This document shows, piece after piece, positions 1-5,400 of a stretch of 5,575 bases of DNA. A program made the translations under genes and the position numbers. The notes beneath the pieces are model-generated. The model was not told where the DNA came from, did no database searches, and was given only the letters and a program-made list of their open reading frames with translations. The stretch covers positions 1 through 5,575 of the forward strand of contig JANYFI010000321.1 in the NCBI GenBank assembly GCA_025362765.1, given 5' to 3'. The stretch is from Ferruginibacter sp. Its GTDB lineage: Bacteria > Bacteroidota > Bacteroidia > Chitinophagales > Chitinophagaceae. Numbering within the stretch: position 1 is the stretch's first letter; every line of letters begins with the position of its first letter.

Positions 1-1
1 G

Positions 2-1408
2 CCCAACTACAAATTAACCAAATTGACAGAGGGTACTTCTTTGCCTCCCGGCGCGGTTGATTTTACGCAGCCTGCCGCTGCAGCTATTCCAACAGTAGTA
101 CACATCAAAACAAAAACCAATGCCAAACAGGTAAGCAATAATTTACCAAAATCCCAAGGCAGAAATCCTTTTAGCGATTTGTTTGATGATAATATGTTGC
201 AGCAGTTTTTTGGCAACAGGGAAGGTGGCTATGTTCCTGAACAAAGGGCTTCCGGTTCGGGTGTAATTATTAGCCAGGATGGGTTTATAGTAACCAACAA
301 CCACGTGGTTGAAAACGCGGATGAATTAACCGTGACGCTGAACAACAAAAAATCTTATACAGCCAAAGTAATTGGCCGCGATCCCGCCTATGACCTGGCA
401 GTAATAAAAATTGACGCCGCTGGTTTACCTTTTCTTTTATACGGTAATTCAGATGATGTAAAAATTGGCCAATGGGTTTTGGCGCTGGGTTATCCATTAA
501 ATTTAGAAACTACCGTAACAGCCGGTATTGTGAGCGCCAAATCAAGAAGCCTGGGATTAAATAAAGGCACCAGGTTAAATGGTGCGGTAGAATCTTTTAT
601 ACAAACAGATGCTGCCGTAAACCAGGGCAACAGTGGCGGTGCATTGATCAATACTACAGGAGAATTGGTGGGCATTAATTCGGCCATTGCTTCTCCTACA
701 GGATATTACTCAGGTTACTCCTACGCTATCCCGGTAAATATTGTAAAGAAAGTAGTAGATGACATAATTAAGTACGGTAATGTACAAAGAGGATTTCTTG
801 GTGTTGCTACTGTAAATACCTATGATGTTTCAGAAACAGATAAAACAAAATTGAATCTCAAATATAACGGCGATGGGTTAGTAATTACAGAAGTTACCGC
901 CAACAGTGCCGCACAGGAAGCGGGTTTAAAAAAAGGAGACATTATTAAAAGCGTAAACGGCGTGAATGTTACTATGCCATCTGAATTGCAGGAATTGGTT
1001 ACAAGGTATAAGCCGAGTGATAAAATAAATATTGTATACTCAAGAGATGGAAAAGATATTAATACCAGTGCCACTTTAAAAAATAATATGGGAACATTCG
1101 CCATTGTAAAGGCTGAAAACACCACGTTGTCAAAACTGGGTGCTGATTTTGCAAACCTGGATTCTAAAAAAGCAAAAGAATATGGTGTTCCCGGCGGTGT
1201 AATTGTAAAAAAAATAGGTGATGGTGCTTTAAGCGATCAGTCAAGAATGCGGGATGGTTTTATTATTGTGAAAGTAAACGATAAAGACATTAAAAATATG
1301 GATGAAATGAGTACTGCCATAGGTTCCGCCAAAAGCATTACCATTAGCGGATTTTATCCCGGTTCTGATGGTTTATATGACTACCCTGTCACGTTGGAAA
1401 GTGAATAA
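2..1408 (+). CDS. DegP/HtrA-family periplasmic serine endopeptidase, 5'-truncated by the window edge
   Basis: Trypsin-like protease and chaperone of the Do/DegQ type, which degrades or refolds damaged envelope proteins. The frame is open to base 2; the first possible start inside the window is a TTG at 23, but the true start and export signal or membrane anchor lie upstream. Counting residues from base 23, the protease domain runs about 20-250. The triad is His94 (TNNHVV), Asp124 (AYDLAVI) and Ser204 (QGNSGGAL). A Phe-rich stretch at 49-64 (NPFSDLF...QQFFGN) matches the regulatory LA loop of DegP. PDZ1 spans about 256-352 (RGFLGV binding loop, EAGLKKGDII) and PDZ2 about 357-459. Two PDZ domains place it with DegP/DegQ rather than DegS. 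All catalytic residues are intact, so it should be active. A hairpin terminator lies 21 bases after the stop, and the next gene is 275 bases away, so it probably ends its own transcript. Confidence 0.95.
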   Translation, partial: PNYKLTKLTEGTSLPPGAVDFTQPAAAAIPTVVHIKTKTNAKQVSNNLPKSQGRNPFSDLFDDNMLQQFFGNREGGYVPEQRASGSGVIISQDGFIVTNNHVVENADELTVTLNNKKSYTAKVIGRDPAYDLAVIKIDAAGLPFLLYGNSDDVKIGQWVLALGYPLNLETTVTAGIVSAKSRSLGLNKGTRLNGAVESFIQTDAAVNQGNSGGALINTTGELVGINSAIASPTGYYSGYSYAIPVNIVKKVVDDIIKYGNVQRGFLGVATVNTYDVSETDKTKLNLKYNGDGLVITEVTANSAAQEAGLKKGDIIKSVNGVNVTMPSELQELVTRYKPSDKINIVYSRDGKDINTSATLKNNMGTFAIVKAENTTLSKLGADFANLDSKKAKEYGVPGGVIVKKIGDGALSDQSRMRDGFIIVKVNDKDIKNMDEMSTAIGSAKSITISGFYPGSDGLYDYPVTLESE

Positions 1409-1429
1409 TTATTTCAAAAAATATATTTC

Positions 1430-1459
1430 AAAAAATCCCCTGGCGGCAGGGAATTTTTT
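1430..1459 (+). terminator. Rho-independent terminator of the HtrA gene
   Basis: Arms 1430-1442 (AAAAAATCCCCTG) and 1447-1459 (CAGGGAATTTTTT) pair over 13 positions with one C-A mismatch around a GCGG loop. The right arm ends in a run of six T. It starts 21 bases after the HtrA stop codon. The A-tract and T-tract flanks make it plausible on both strands, but only the + strand has a gene ending here. Confidence 0.8.
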
Positions 1460-1683
1460 ATTGCAATTCGTTACCAGGTAAAAACAATACTTTGAAAAAA
1501 TTACATGAAGTGGAAGTCACTTGAGTAAACGTTACCCATAACATAACATGCTACCTCGTACTTTCTTTATGGACAAATAATACAGCTTTCGCTAAACTGT
1601 AGTGAGATAATCTGAAGAAAAATAAAAGAAAATCAACTTATTTAATCAATCAACTTTAACTTATAATAATTGTTGGTGAACAA
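1460..1683. other. Intergenic region between the HtrA and SDR genes
   Basis: AT-rich spacer with no ORF of gene-like quality and no tRNA or riboswitch fold that I can recognise. It should contain the promoter of the SDR gene. The nearest resemblance to a Bacteroidota -7 box is TACTTTG at 1488-1494, which is one base short of the TAnnTTTG spacing and nearly 190 bases from the start codon. A weak imperfect hairpin lies at 1581-1601. The leader just before the start is A/T-rich without a Shine-Dalgarno sequence, as is usual in this phylum. Confidence 0.5.
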
Positions 1684-3126
1684 ATGAATATACTTATAAC
1701 CGGTGCAAATGGATACATCGGGCAGCGACTGATACCGGTATTGCTGGAACAAGGCCATCAGTTGTACTGCTGTGTAAGAAACAGGAAAAGATTTGAAAGC
1801 GAGCATCAACATGAAAAACTTATTATTATAGAAATTGATTTTTTGGATACTACAGATACCATTATTTTTCCCGCTGAAATAGACATAGCTTTTTACCTAG
1901 TTCACTCCATGAATACCCAAAACGATTTTGCCGGTCCGGAAGCAGCGGTGGCAAACCGGTTTCTAATCAAAATAGAAGCAACAACATGCCGCCAAATCAT
2001 TTACCTGAGCGGAATTGTAAATGAAGTACAGCTATCAAAGCACCTGGAATCAAGATGGAGGGTAGAAAATATTTTAAGGGCAGGTAAAAAAAATGTAACT
2101 GTGTTAAGAGCAGGTATTATTGTGGGTTCAGGGAGCGCCTCGTTTGAAATTATGCGTGACATCGTAGAAAAATTACCGGTGATGATTACGCCAAAATGGT
2201 TAAATACTTTGTGTCAGCCAATCGCCATAAGAAACGTGATACAGTTTTTAAGTGGCGTAATGTTTAAGGAAAACACCTACAATAAAGACTTTGATATTGG
2301 CGGCCCCGAAGTGTTAAGTTATAAAAATATGTTGCTGAAATTCGCTGAAGTGCGCAAGCTTAAGAGAAAGATTTTTACCATTCCGGTGATGACGCCCAAG
2401 CTATCATCCTACTGGTTATATTTTGTAACTTCTACTTCGTACCCACTGGCAGTAAACCTGGTAAACAGCATGAAAGTAAACGTGGTATGCCGCGAAAATA
2501 ATTTAGCGCGGCAACTGGGTATTGAATTACTGCCGTACAAAAGCGCAGTTCAAATGGCATTTGAAAAAATTGAACAACACATGGTACTCAGTAGCTGGAA
2601 GGACGCCTTTAGCAGCAGCGGTGCCCCACTGGTAATGATGAACTATATAAAAGTGCCTGATTTTGGCTGTTTTAAAGATATCAAATGGCGGGAAGTTACT
2701 GGTGAACTAAATGGCGTACTGGCCAATGTATGGAGCATTGGTGGGGAAAGAGGCTGGTATTACGCCAATGGGTTGTGGAAAGTAAGAGGCATGATGGATA
2801 AATTTGTTGGCGGCGTAGGATTGAGAAGAGGGAGAACTGATCCTGATCAAATTCATCCGGGTGATGCGCTGGATTTTTGGCGGGTGCTGATAGCGGATAA
2901 AGAAAATAAAAGGTTACTGTTATTTGCGGAAATGAAAGTACCCGGAGAGGCCTGGCTTGAATTTAAGATTATGAAAAAAGACAACAAACAATACCTTCGG
3001 CAAACCGCCACTTTTCGCCCGAAAGGAGTTTGGGGCAGGTTATATTGGTACGCAGTACTGCCTTTTCACTATTTTATTTTTAATGGTATGATTAATAACC
3101 TGATTAAAGTACAAAAGAAGTTATAA
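1684..3126 (+). CDS. Atypical SDR NAD(P)-binding protein with C-terminal DUF2867 domain (YbjT-like)
   Basis: A 480-residue two-part protein. The N-terminal Rossmann domain (about 1-290) opens with the dinucleotide-binding motif GANGYIG at residues 7-13 directly after the first beta strand (MNILIT). It continues with YLVHSM (61-66), IIYLSGI (105-111) and LRAGIIVGSG (131-140), as in NmrA/YbjT-like atypical SDRs. The canonical YxxxK catalytic pair is absent where expected: the sequence after the Ser109 strand reads SKHLESRWRVENILR. The C-terminal part (about 325-475), with WKVRGMMDKFVGGVGLRRGR, GDALDFWRV and PGEAWLEF, matches the DUF2867 family. Length is close to E. coli YbjT as I recall it. 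The substrate is unknown, and the missing YxxxK argues for an NAD(P)-sensing or non-classical role. The ATG at 1684 is chosen because the Rossmann strand begins immediately after it. No signal peptide, so it is likely cytosolic or membrane-peripheral. Confidence 0.88.
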   Translation: MNILITGANGYIGQRLIPVLLEQGHQLYCCVRNRKRFESEHQHEKLIIIEIDFLDTTDTIIFPAEIDIAFYLVHSMNTQNDFAGPEAAVANRFLIKIEATTCRQIIYLSGIVNEVQLSKHLESRWRVENILRAGKKNVTVLRAGIIVGSGSASFEIMRDIVEKLPVMITPKWLNTLCQPIAIRNVIQFLSGVMFKENTYNKDFDIGGPEVLSYKNMLLKFAEVRKLKRKIFTIPVMTPKLSSYWLYFVTSTSYPLAVNLVNSMKVNVVCRENNLARQLGIELLPYKSAVQMAFEKIEQHMVLSSWKDAFSSSGAPLVMMNYIKVPDFGCFKDIKWREVTGELNGVLANVWSIGGERGWYYANGLWKVRGMMDKFVGGVGLRRGRTDPDQIHPGDALDFWRVLIADKENKRLLLFAEMKVPGEAWLEFKIMKKDNKQYLRQTATFRPKGVWGRLYWYAVLPFHYFIFNGMINNLIKVQKKL

Positions 3127-3161
3127 GTTATGCGGTTATAAACTAACCCATAACTTATAAC
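3120..3161. terminator. Bidirectional hairpin terminator between convergent SDR and cyclophilin genes
   Basis: Arms 3120-3132 (GTTATAAGTTATG) and 3149-3161 (CATAACTTATAAC) are perfect complements over 13 bp. Inside them GGTTA (3134-3138) pairs with TAACC (3144-3148), giving about 18 bp with a single bulged C at 3133 and a TAAAC loop. The left arm contains the SDR stop codon. On the + strand it is followed by CTTTATTATTTTT; on the - strand by CTTCTTTTG, so both are U-rich downstream. It sits in the only 47 bases between the two convergent genes. Confidence 0.8.
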
Positions 3162-3173
3162 GCTTTATTATTT

Positions 3174-3620
3174 TTAGTTTATCACTACTTTCTCCATTAC
3201 ATCACCGCCGCGGATGTCGTCAATGATATCTATACCCCCGGTGATTTTCCCAAAACAGGTATGCACGCCATCCAGGTGCTGTACGCCTCCGCGGTTATGG
3301 CAAATGAAAAACTGCGATCCTCCGGTATTGCGGCCACGATGCGCCATTGACATTACGCCGCGGTCATGCACCTGTTTTTTCCCGTTTAATTCACAGTTGA
3401 TAGTATAGCCAGGCCCACCGGCGCCCGTGCCATCAGGACAGCCGCCCTGTACCATAAAATTCGGTATCACCCGGTGAAAGGTAAGGCCATTATAAAATCC
3501 CTGGTTTACCAGTTTCTTAAAATTGGCAGCCGCAATCGGTGCGTCATCATCGTATAATTCGAATGTTAAAACACCTTTTGCGGTATGTATCTCGCCGGTA
3601 GTTAATTGTACGTCGCTCAT
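3174..3620 (-). CDS. Cyclophilin-type peptidyl-prolyl cis-trans isomerase, cytosolic (PpiB-like)
   Basis: Catalyses cis-trans isomerisation of Xaa-Pro bonds during protein folding. The 148-residue protein is a single cyclophilin domain. The active-site set aligned to human CypA is present: Arg50, Phe55, Met56 and Gln58 (FHRVIPNFMVQGG), Met92-Ala93 (GVMSMAHRGR), Gln103-Phe104-Phe105 (GSQFFI), Leu116 and His120 (LDGVHTCFGK). The position of CypA Trp121, which contacts cyclosporin A, is His115 here, which predicts weak cyclosporin sensitivity, as for many bacterial cyclophilins. There is no signal peptide, so it is the cytosolic type rather than a periplasmic PpiA. The start is an ATG at 3618-3620, preceded by an A/T-rich leader and a perfect Bacteroidota -7 box. 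It converges on the SDR gene with a shared terminator. The Gre-like gene lies 123 bases upstream on the same strand, but the promoter in between suggests independent transcription. Confidence 0.95.
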   Translation of the reverse strand: MSDVQLTTGEIHTAKGVLTFELYDDDAPIAAANFKKLVNQGFYNGLTFHRVIPNFMVQGGCPDGTGAGGPGYTINCELNGKKQVHDRGVMSMAHRGRNTGGSQFFICHNRGGVQHLDGVHTCFGKITGGIDIIDDIRGGDVMEKVVIN

Positions 3621-3641
3621 TATTATTTAATTTTTGTACCG

Positions 3642-3649
3642 CAAAAGTA
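3642..3649 (-). promoter_or_regulatory. Bacteroidota-type -7 promoter element of the cyclophilin gene
   Basis: On the - strand the bases read TACTTTTG, an exact match to the TAnnTTTG consensus used by the Bacteroidota primary sigma factor. It ends 21 bases before the ATG, leaving a short A/T-rich leader. A TTG stands 12 bases upstream, which is too close for a standard -33 element, and no good TTTG is seen at the usual spacing, so the -33 part is weak or absent. Confidence 0.6.
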
Positions 3650-3743
3650 CCAAATACCCTGCAATTGAACGGCTGTTAAAATATGTTTTGACGAAAGACT
3701 TGCAAAGAATGGATTTAAAGAAAATTCATTACCAACCTTTTTA

Positions 3744-4205
3744 CTAAAACACCCCTGAGATGAAAATTATTTTGTTGTTAAAAGAGAGGCTGTCACCGGC
3801 AGCTTTATGCAGTAAAGCGGTAGCAACTGGCGCTGTGGGAGCTATTACATATATCGTTTCTCCTTCGAATAATATTTTACCCAGACCGGCGGCTATAAAA
3901 AATGTAAAATCTTTGCAAACCACCAGGCTACCGGTTGTTACGGAAATGTGCAGCGTATTGCAATCTACTCCCCTCAATGCAGCCAGTTCATGTTGATTGG
4001 CGGCCAGCTGCCTGGCATGCATGTCTTTTTCAAGGTGATTCATAGCGCGACTGGTTTCATACTTATCACCCGCACTACTTTTTTCTTCACTATTTGCCGC
4101 CGCCTGCGCATTTTGCATAGACAGTAAACTAGCATTTACCCGTTGCTGAATAACCGCCTCACAATATTCCTGCAACCGCTTTTTATAATCGATCTTGTTT
4201 TTCAA
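3744..4205 (-). CDS. Small GreA/GreB-like protein (transcript-cleavage factor family, divergent)
   Basis: A 153-residue protein resembling Bacteroidota proteins of about 150 residues that look like Gre factors and are, to my recollection, often mislabelled 3-oxoacyl-ACP synthase. The N-terminal half (about 5-78) is helical and charged, compatible with the Gre coiled coil. It contains SSAGDKYETSRAMNHLEKD (43-61), in which GDKYE (46-50) matches the GDLKE tip of E. coli GreA, whose two acids (Asp41, Glu44) coordinate catalytic Mg2+ in RNA polymerase; here they are Asp47 and Glu50. The C-terminal half (about 83-152) is beta-rich, with FFIAAGLGK, YVIAPTAPVATALLHKAAGD and a short terminal strand, resembling the SPIARALIGKxxGD region of the Gre C-terminal domain. 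If functional it would act on backtracked RNA polymerase or bind its secondary channel. The start is a TTG at 4203-4205; an in-frame TAA lies four codons upstream, and the next downstream Met is residue 30. Function is inferred from motifs only. Confidence 0.72.
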   Translation of the reverse strand: MKNKIDYKKRLQEYCEAVIQQRVNASLLSMQNAQAAANSEEKSSAGDKYETSRAMNHLEKDMHARQLAANQHELAALRGVDCNTLHISVTTGSLVVCKDFTFFIAAGLGKILFEGETIYVIAPTAPVATALLHKAAGDSLSFNNKIIFISGVF

Positions 4206-4213
4206 TTTGTCAT
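4202..4213 (-). other. Three-codon mini-ORF overlapping the TTG start of the Gre-like gene
   Basis: On the - strand an ATG at 4211-4213 reads ATG ACA AAT TGA (Met-Thr-Asn-stop). Its stop shares two bases with the TTG start of the Gre-like gene (TTGA), the arrangement seen in translationally coupled genes. It may serve re-initiation at the weak TTG codon. Alternatively a one-base indel has detached the genuine ATG from the gene; Met-Thr-Asn followed by the downstream Lys-Asn-Lys would make an ordinary N-terminus. Confidence 0.35.
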
Positions 4214-4394
4214 TTTATTAAACCAGTACAGGGAAGCGAATTCGTCAATACTGAACCGTTGCAACCGAAAGCACAATCTCTGTCAAATAGCAACCCTTCC
4301 GAAACGGTTGAATTTTTGCGAATGCCGTCTTGTCACAAAAATAGCACTCTGTTACACAGGTTTATAGATATTGAAGACAAAACTTGTTGTGTGC

Positions 4395-4435
4395 AAATAA
4401 AAACAGCTTATTGAAAAAATAAAAACAATTTATTG
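4395..4435. repeat. Two 19-bp direct repeats, period 22, upstream of nth
   Basis: Copies at 4395-4413 (AAATAAAAACAGCTTATTG) and 4417-4435 (AAATAAAAACAATTTATTG) match at 17 of 19 positions with a repeat period of 22 bases. Each copy is itself a dyad: AATAA with TTATT in the first, AATAAA with TTTATT in the second. Two helical turns between copies would put both on the same DNA face, as for an operator pair. The region is very AT-rich, so a chance duplication is also possible. Confidence 0.55.
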
Positions 4436-4443
4436 TAGGTTTA
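4411..4443 (+). promoter_or_regulatory. Candidate promoter of the endonuclease III gene
   Basis: TAGGTTTA at 4436-4443 matches the Bacteroidota -7 consensus TAnnTTTG except for the last base. A TTG at 4411-4413 lies 22 bases upstream, roughly the spacing of a -33 element. It overlaps the second of the two 19-bp repeats and ends 20 bases before the ATG. The rest of the 4206-4463 divergent intergenic region shows no RNA gene or ORF of interest; it should also hold the promoter of the Gre-like gene, which I could not identify. Confidence 0.35.
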
Positions 4444-4463
4444 CTATCATAAAATCTTTCTGT

Positions 4464-5090
4464 ATGTCTGTAGTCAACTGGTCAGAAGCGATCAAGCCTT
4501 TATTAAAAAAATACAAAGGCAAAAAGCATCCCCTTGATTTTGAAAATACTTACCAGTTACTGGTGGCTGTTGTATTGTCTGCACAGGATTCAGATAAGCA
4601 TATTAACCAGATTGCACCCACATTTTTTAACGTATTTCCAAACATGAAAACCCTGGCAAAAGCTACGCCGGAAGCCATCCAGGAACAAATAAGTGACGTA
4701 AGAAACTTCGGTAACAAATCTAAATGGCTAAGTGCCTTGTCCAAACAAATAAAAGAGGATAAAAATATTCCGCTCACCTTGGCTGAACTAACCGAATTGC
4801 CAGGTATCGGCCGTAAGTCGGCCAATGTAATTAAGCGGGAATCAGGCGCAACAGCAGAAGGCATTATAGTGGACTTACATGTAGTGCGGGTGGCACCGCG
4901 GCTGGGCATAGCCAGCGGAAGCGATCCAAAGAAAATAGAAGAACAATTAATGGACATATTGCCTCTAAAAGAATGGGACGCAGGCATGGCCATGTCGTTT
5001 TTAGGCAGGGAAATATGCCGGCCTAAGTTACCCAACTGCAAAGACTGTATGATGAATTCAGTGTGTGCTTATTATAAATCAACGCTGTAA
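4464..5090 (+). CDS. nth: Endonuclease III family DNA glycosylase/AP lyase
   Basis: Base-excision repair enzyme that removes oxidised pyrimidines and nicks the resulting abasic site. The 208-residue protein has the full family signature: LSAQDSD at 38-44 (Gln41 at the position that fills the DNA gap), the helix-hairpin-helix LPGIGRKSANVI at 112-123 with catalytic Lys118, and VDLHVVRV at 136-143 with catalytic Asp137. Cys185, Cys192, Cys195 and Cys201 have the exact C-x6-C-x2-C-x5-C spacing of the [4Fe-4S] cluster. Length is near the E. coli enzyme. It differs from E. coli Nth in VDLHV (Thr to Leu after the Asp) and in DVRNFGNKSKW at 78-88, where the common form is GLYxxKA; this points to a divergent Nth subgroup, so the substrate range could differ. 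The ATG at 4464 gives the usual length. It is divergent from the Gre-like gene and converges on the M24 remnant with only 17 bases between, leaving no terminator. Confidence 0.93.
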   Translation: MSVVNWSEAIKPLLKKYKGKKHPLDFENTYQLLVAVVLSAQDSDKHINQIAPTFFNVFPNMKTLAKATPEAIQEQISDVRNFGNKSKWLSALSKQIKEDKNIPLTLAELTELPGIGRKSANVIKRESGATAEGIIVDLHVVRVAPRLGIASGSDPKKIEEQLMDILPLKEWDAGMAMSFLGREICRPKLPNCKDCMMNSVCAYYKSTL

Positions 5091-5107
5091 ATTTCCCGGA
5101 AGCTGAT

Positions 5108-5344
5108 TTATCCAAAGGGTTCATGTATAGATTTAGCTACAGGAGAAAACCATTTGGCGCCCTCAGCGGTCATGTAAGCACAGTCTTCCAGCCGTACGCC
5201 AAATTCGCCGGGAATTGAAATGGTAGGTTCTACACTAAAACACATATCCGGTTGCAAAACCAGTTTGTTTCCTTTCACCATATTGCCCCACTCGTGTCCG
5301 TCTAAACCAATGCCGTGCCCGGTTCGGTGCGGCAAACCGGGATG
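5108..5344 (-). pseudogene. C-terminal remnant of an M24 metallopeptidase (Xaa-Pro aminopeptidase type)
   Basis: Only the last 75-78 residues of a pita-bread-fold peptidase are present. Numbered from a TTG at 5333-5335, the motif PHRTGHGIGLDGHEWG (2-17) gives metal ligand His7 and the second conserved His14. SVEPTISIPGEFGVRLED (34-51) gives metal ligands Glu36 and Glu50. The two upstream aspartate ligands and the whole N-terminal domain are missing, so the fragment cannot be an active enzyme. In frame, a TAA at 5345-5347 stops the reading three codons before the TTG, and no M24-like coding sequence continues up to 5575 in any frame that I could read. The conserved residues within the fragment are undamaged, suggesting a recent break, an insertion or an assembly join rather than long decay. 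The stop at 5108-5110 lies 17 bases from the end of nth. Confidence 0.82.
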
Positions 5345-5400
5345 TTAGTAGCCACAGCCAATGCGGAAAGATTGATAATTTTTTTTCTCTTTAACACCAT
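5302..5400 (-). other. Small chimeric ORF: signal-peptide-like start running out of frame into the M24 remnant
   Basis: An ATG at 5398-5400 opens 32 codons ending at TAG 5302-5304. The first 20 residues (MVLKRKKIINLSALAVATNI) have a basic start and a hydrophobic stretch like the N-terminus of an exported protein. The rest (from about PVCRTEPG) is the M24 sequence read in the wrong frame. It looks like the 5' end of another gene joined to the M24 3' end. Translation of a useful product is doubtful. Confidence 0.3.

Noticed and set aside
7..216. Minus-strand ORF with a hydrophobic stretch resembling a membrane protein
   Set aside because: It lies antisense to the conserved start of the HtrA protease domain; the hydrophobic run is the complement of the Ala/Pro-rich and Lys-rich coding sequence.
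820..1125. 101-codon minus-strand ORF with hydrophobic content
   Set aside because: It is the shadow of the HtrA PDZ1 region on the other strand and has no motif of its own.
1581..1601. Small hairpin TACAG ... CTGTA in the SDR leader
   Set aside because: Five base pairs plus a mismatch is too weak for a riboswitch or terminator call, and no conserved RNA motif surrounds it.
4254..4309. Inverted repeat AACCGTT (4254-4260) / AACGGTT (4303-4309) as an operator or RNA stem
   Set aside because: Arms are only 7 bp with a 42-base loop and no extension; this is expected by chance in a spacer of this size.
4143..4367. 74-codon + strand ORF across the start of the Gre-like gene and the divergent spacer
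   Set aside because: It overlaps the Gre-like coding region antisense, has no family resemblance, and its composition looks like translated spacer.
4550..5041. 163-codon minus-strand ORF
   Set aside because: It is fully antisense to the endonuclease III gene, which carries all catalytic and cluster motifs; the antisense product shows no recognisable domain.
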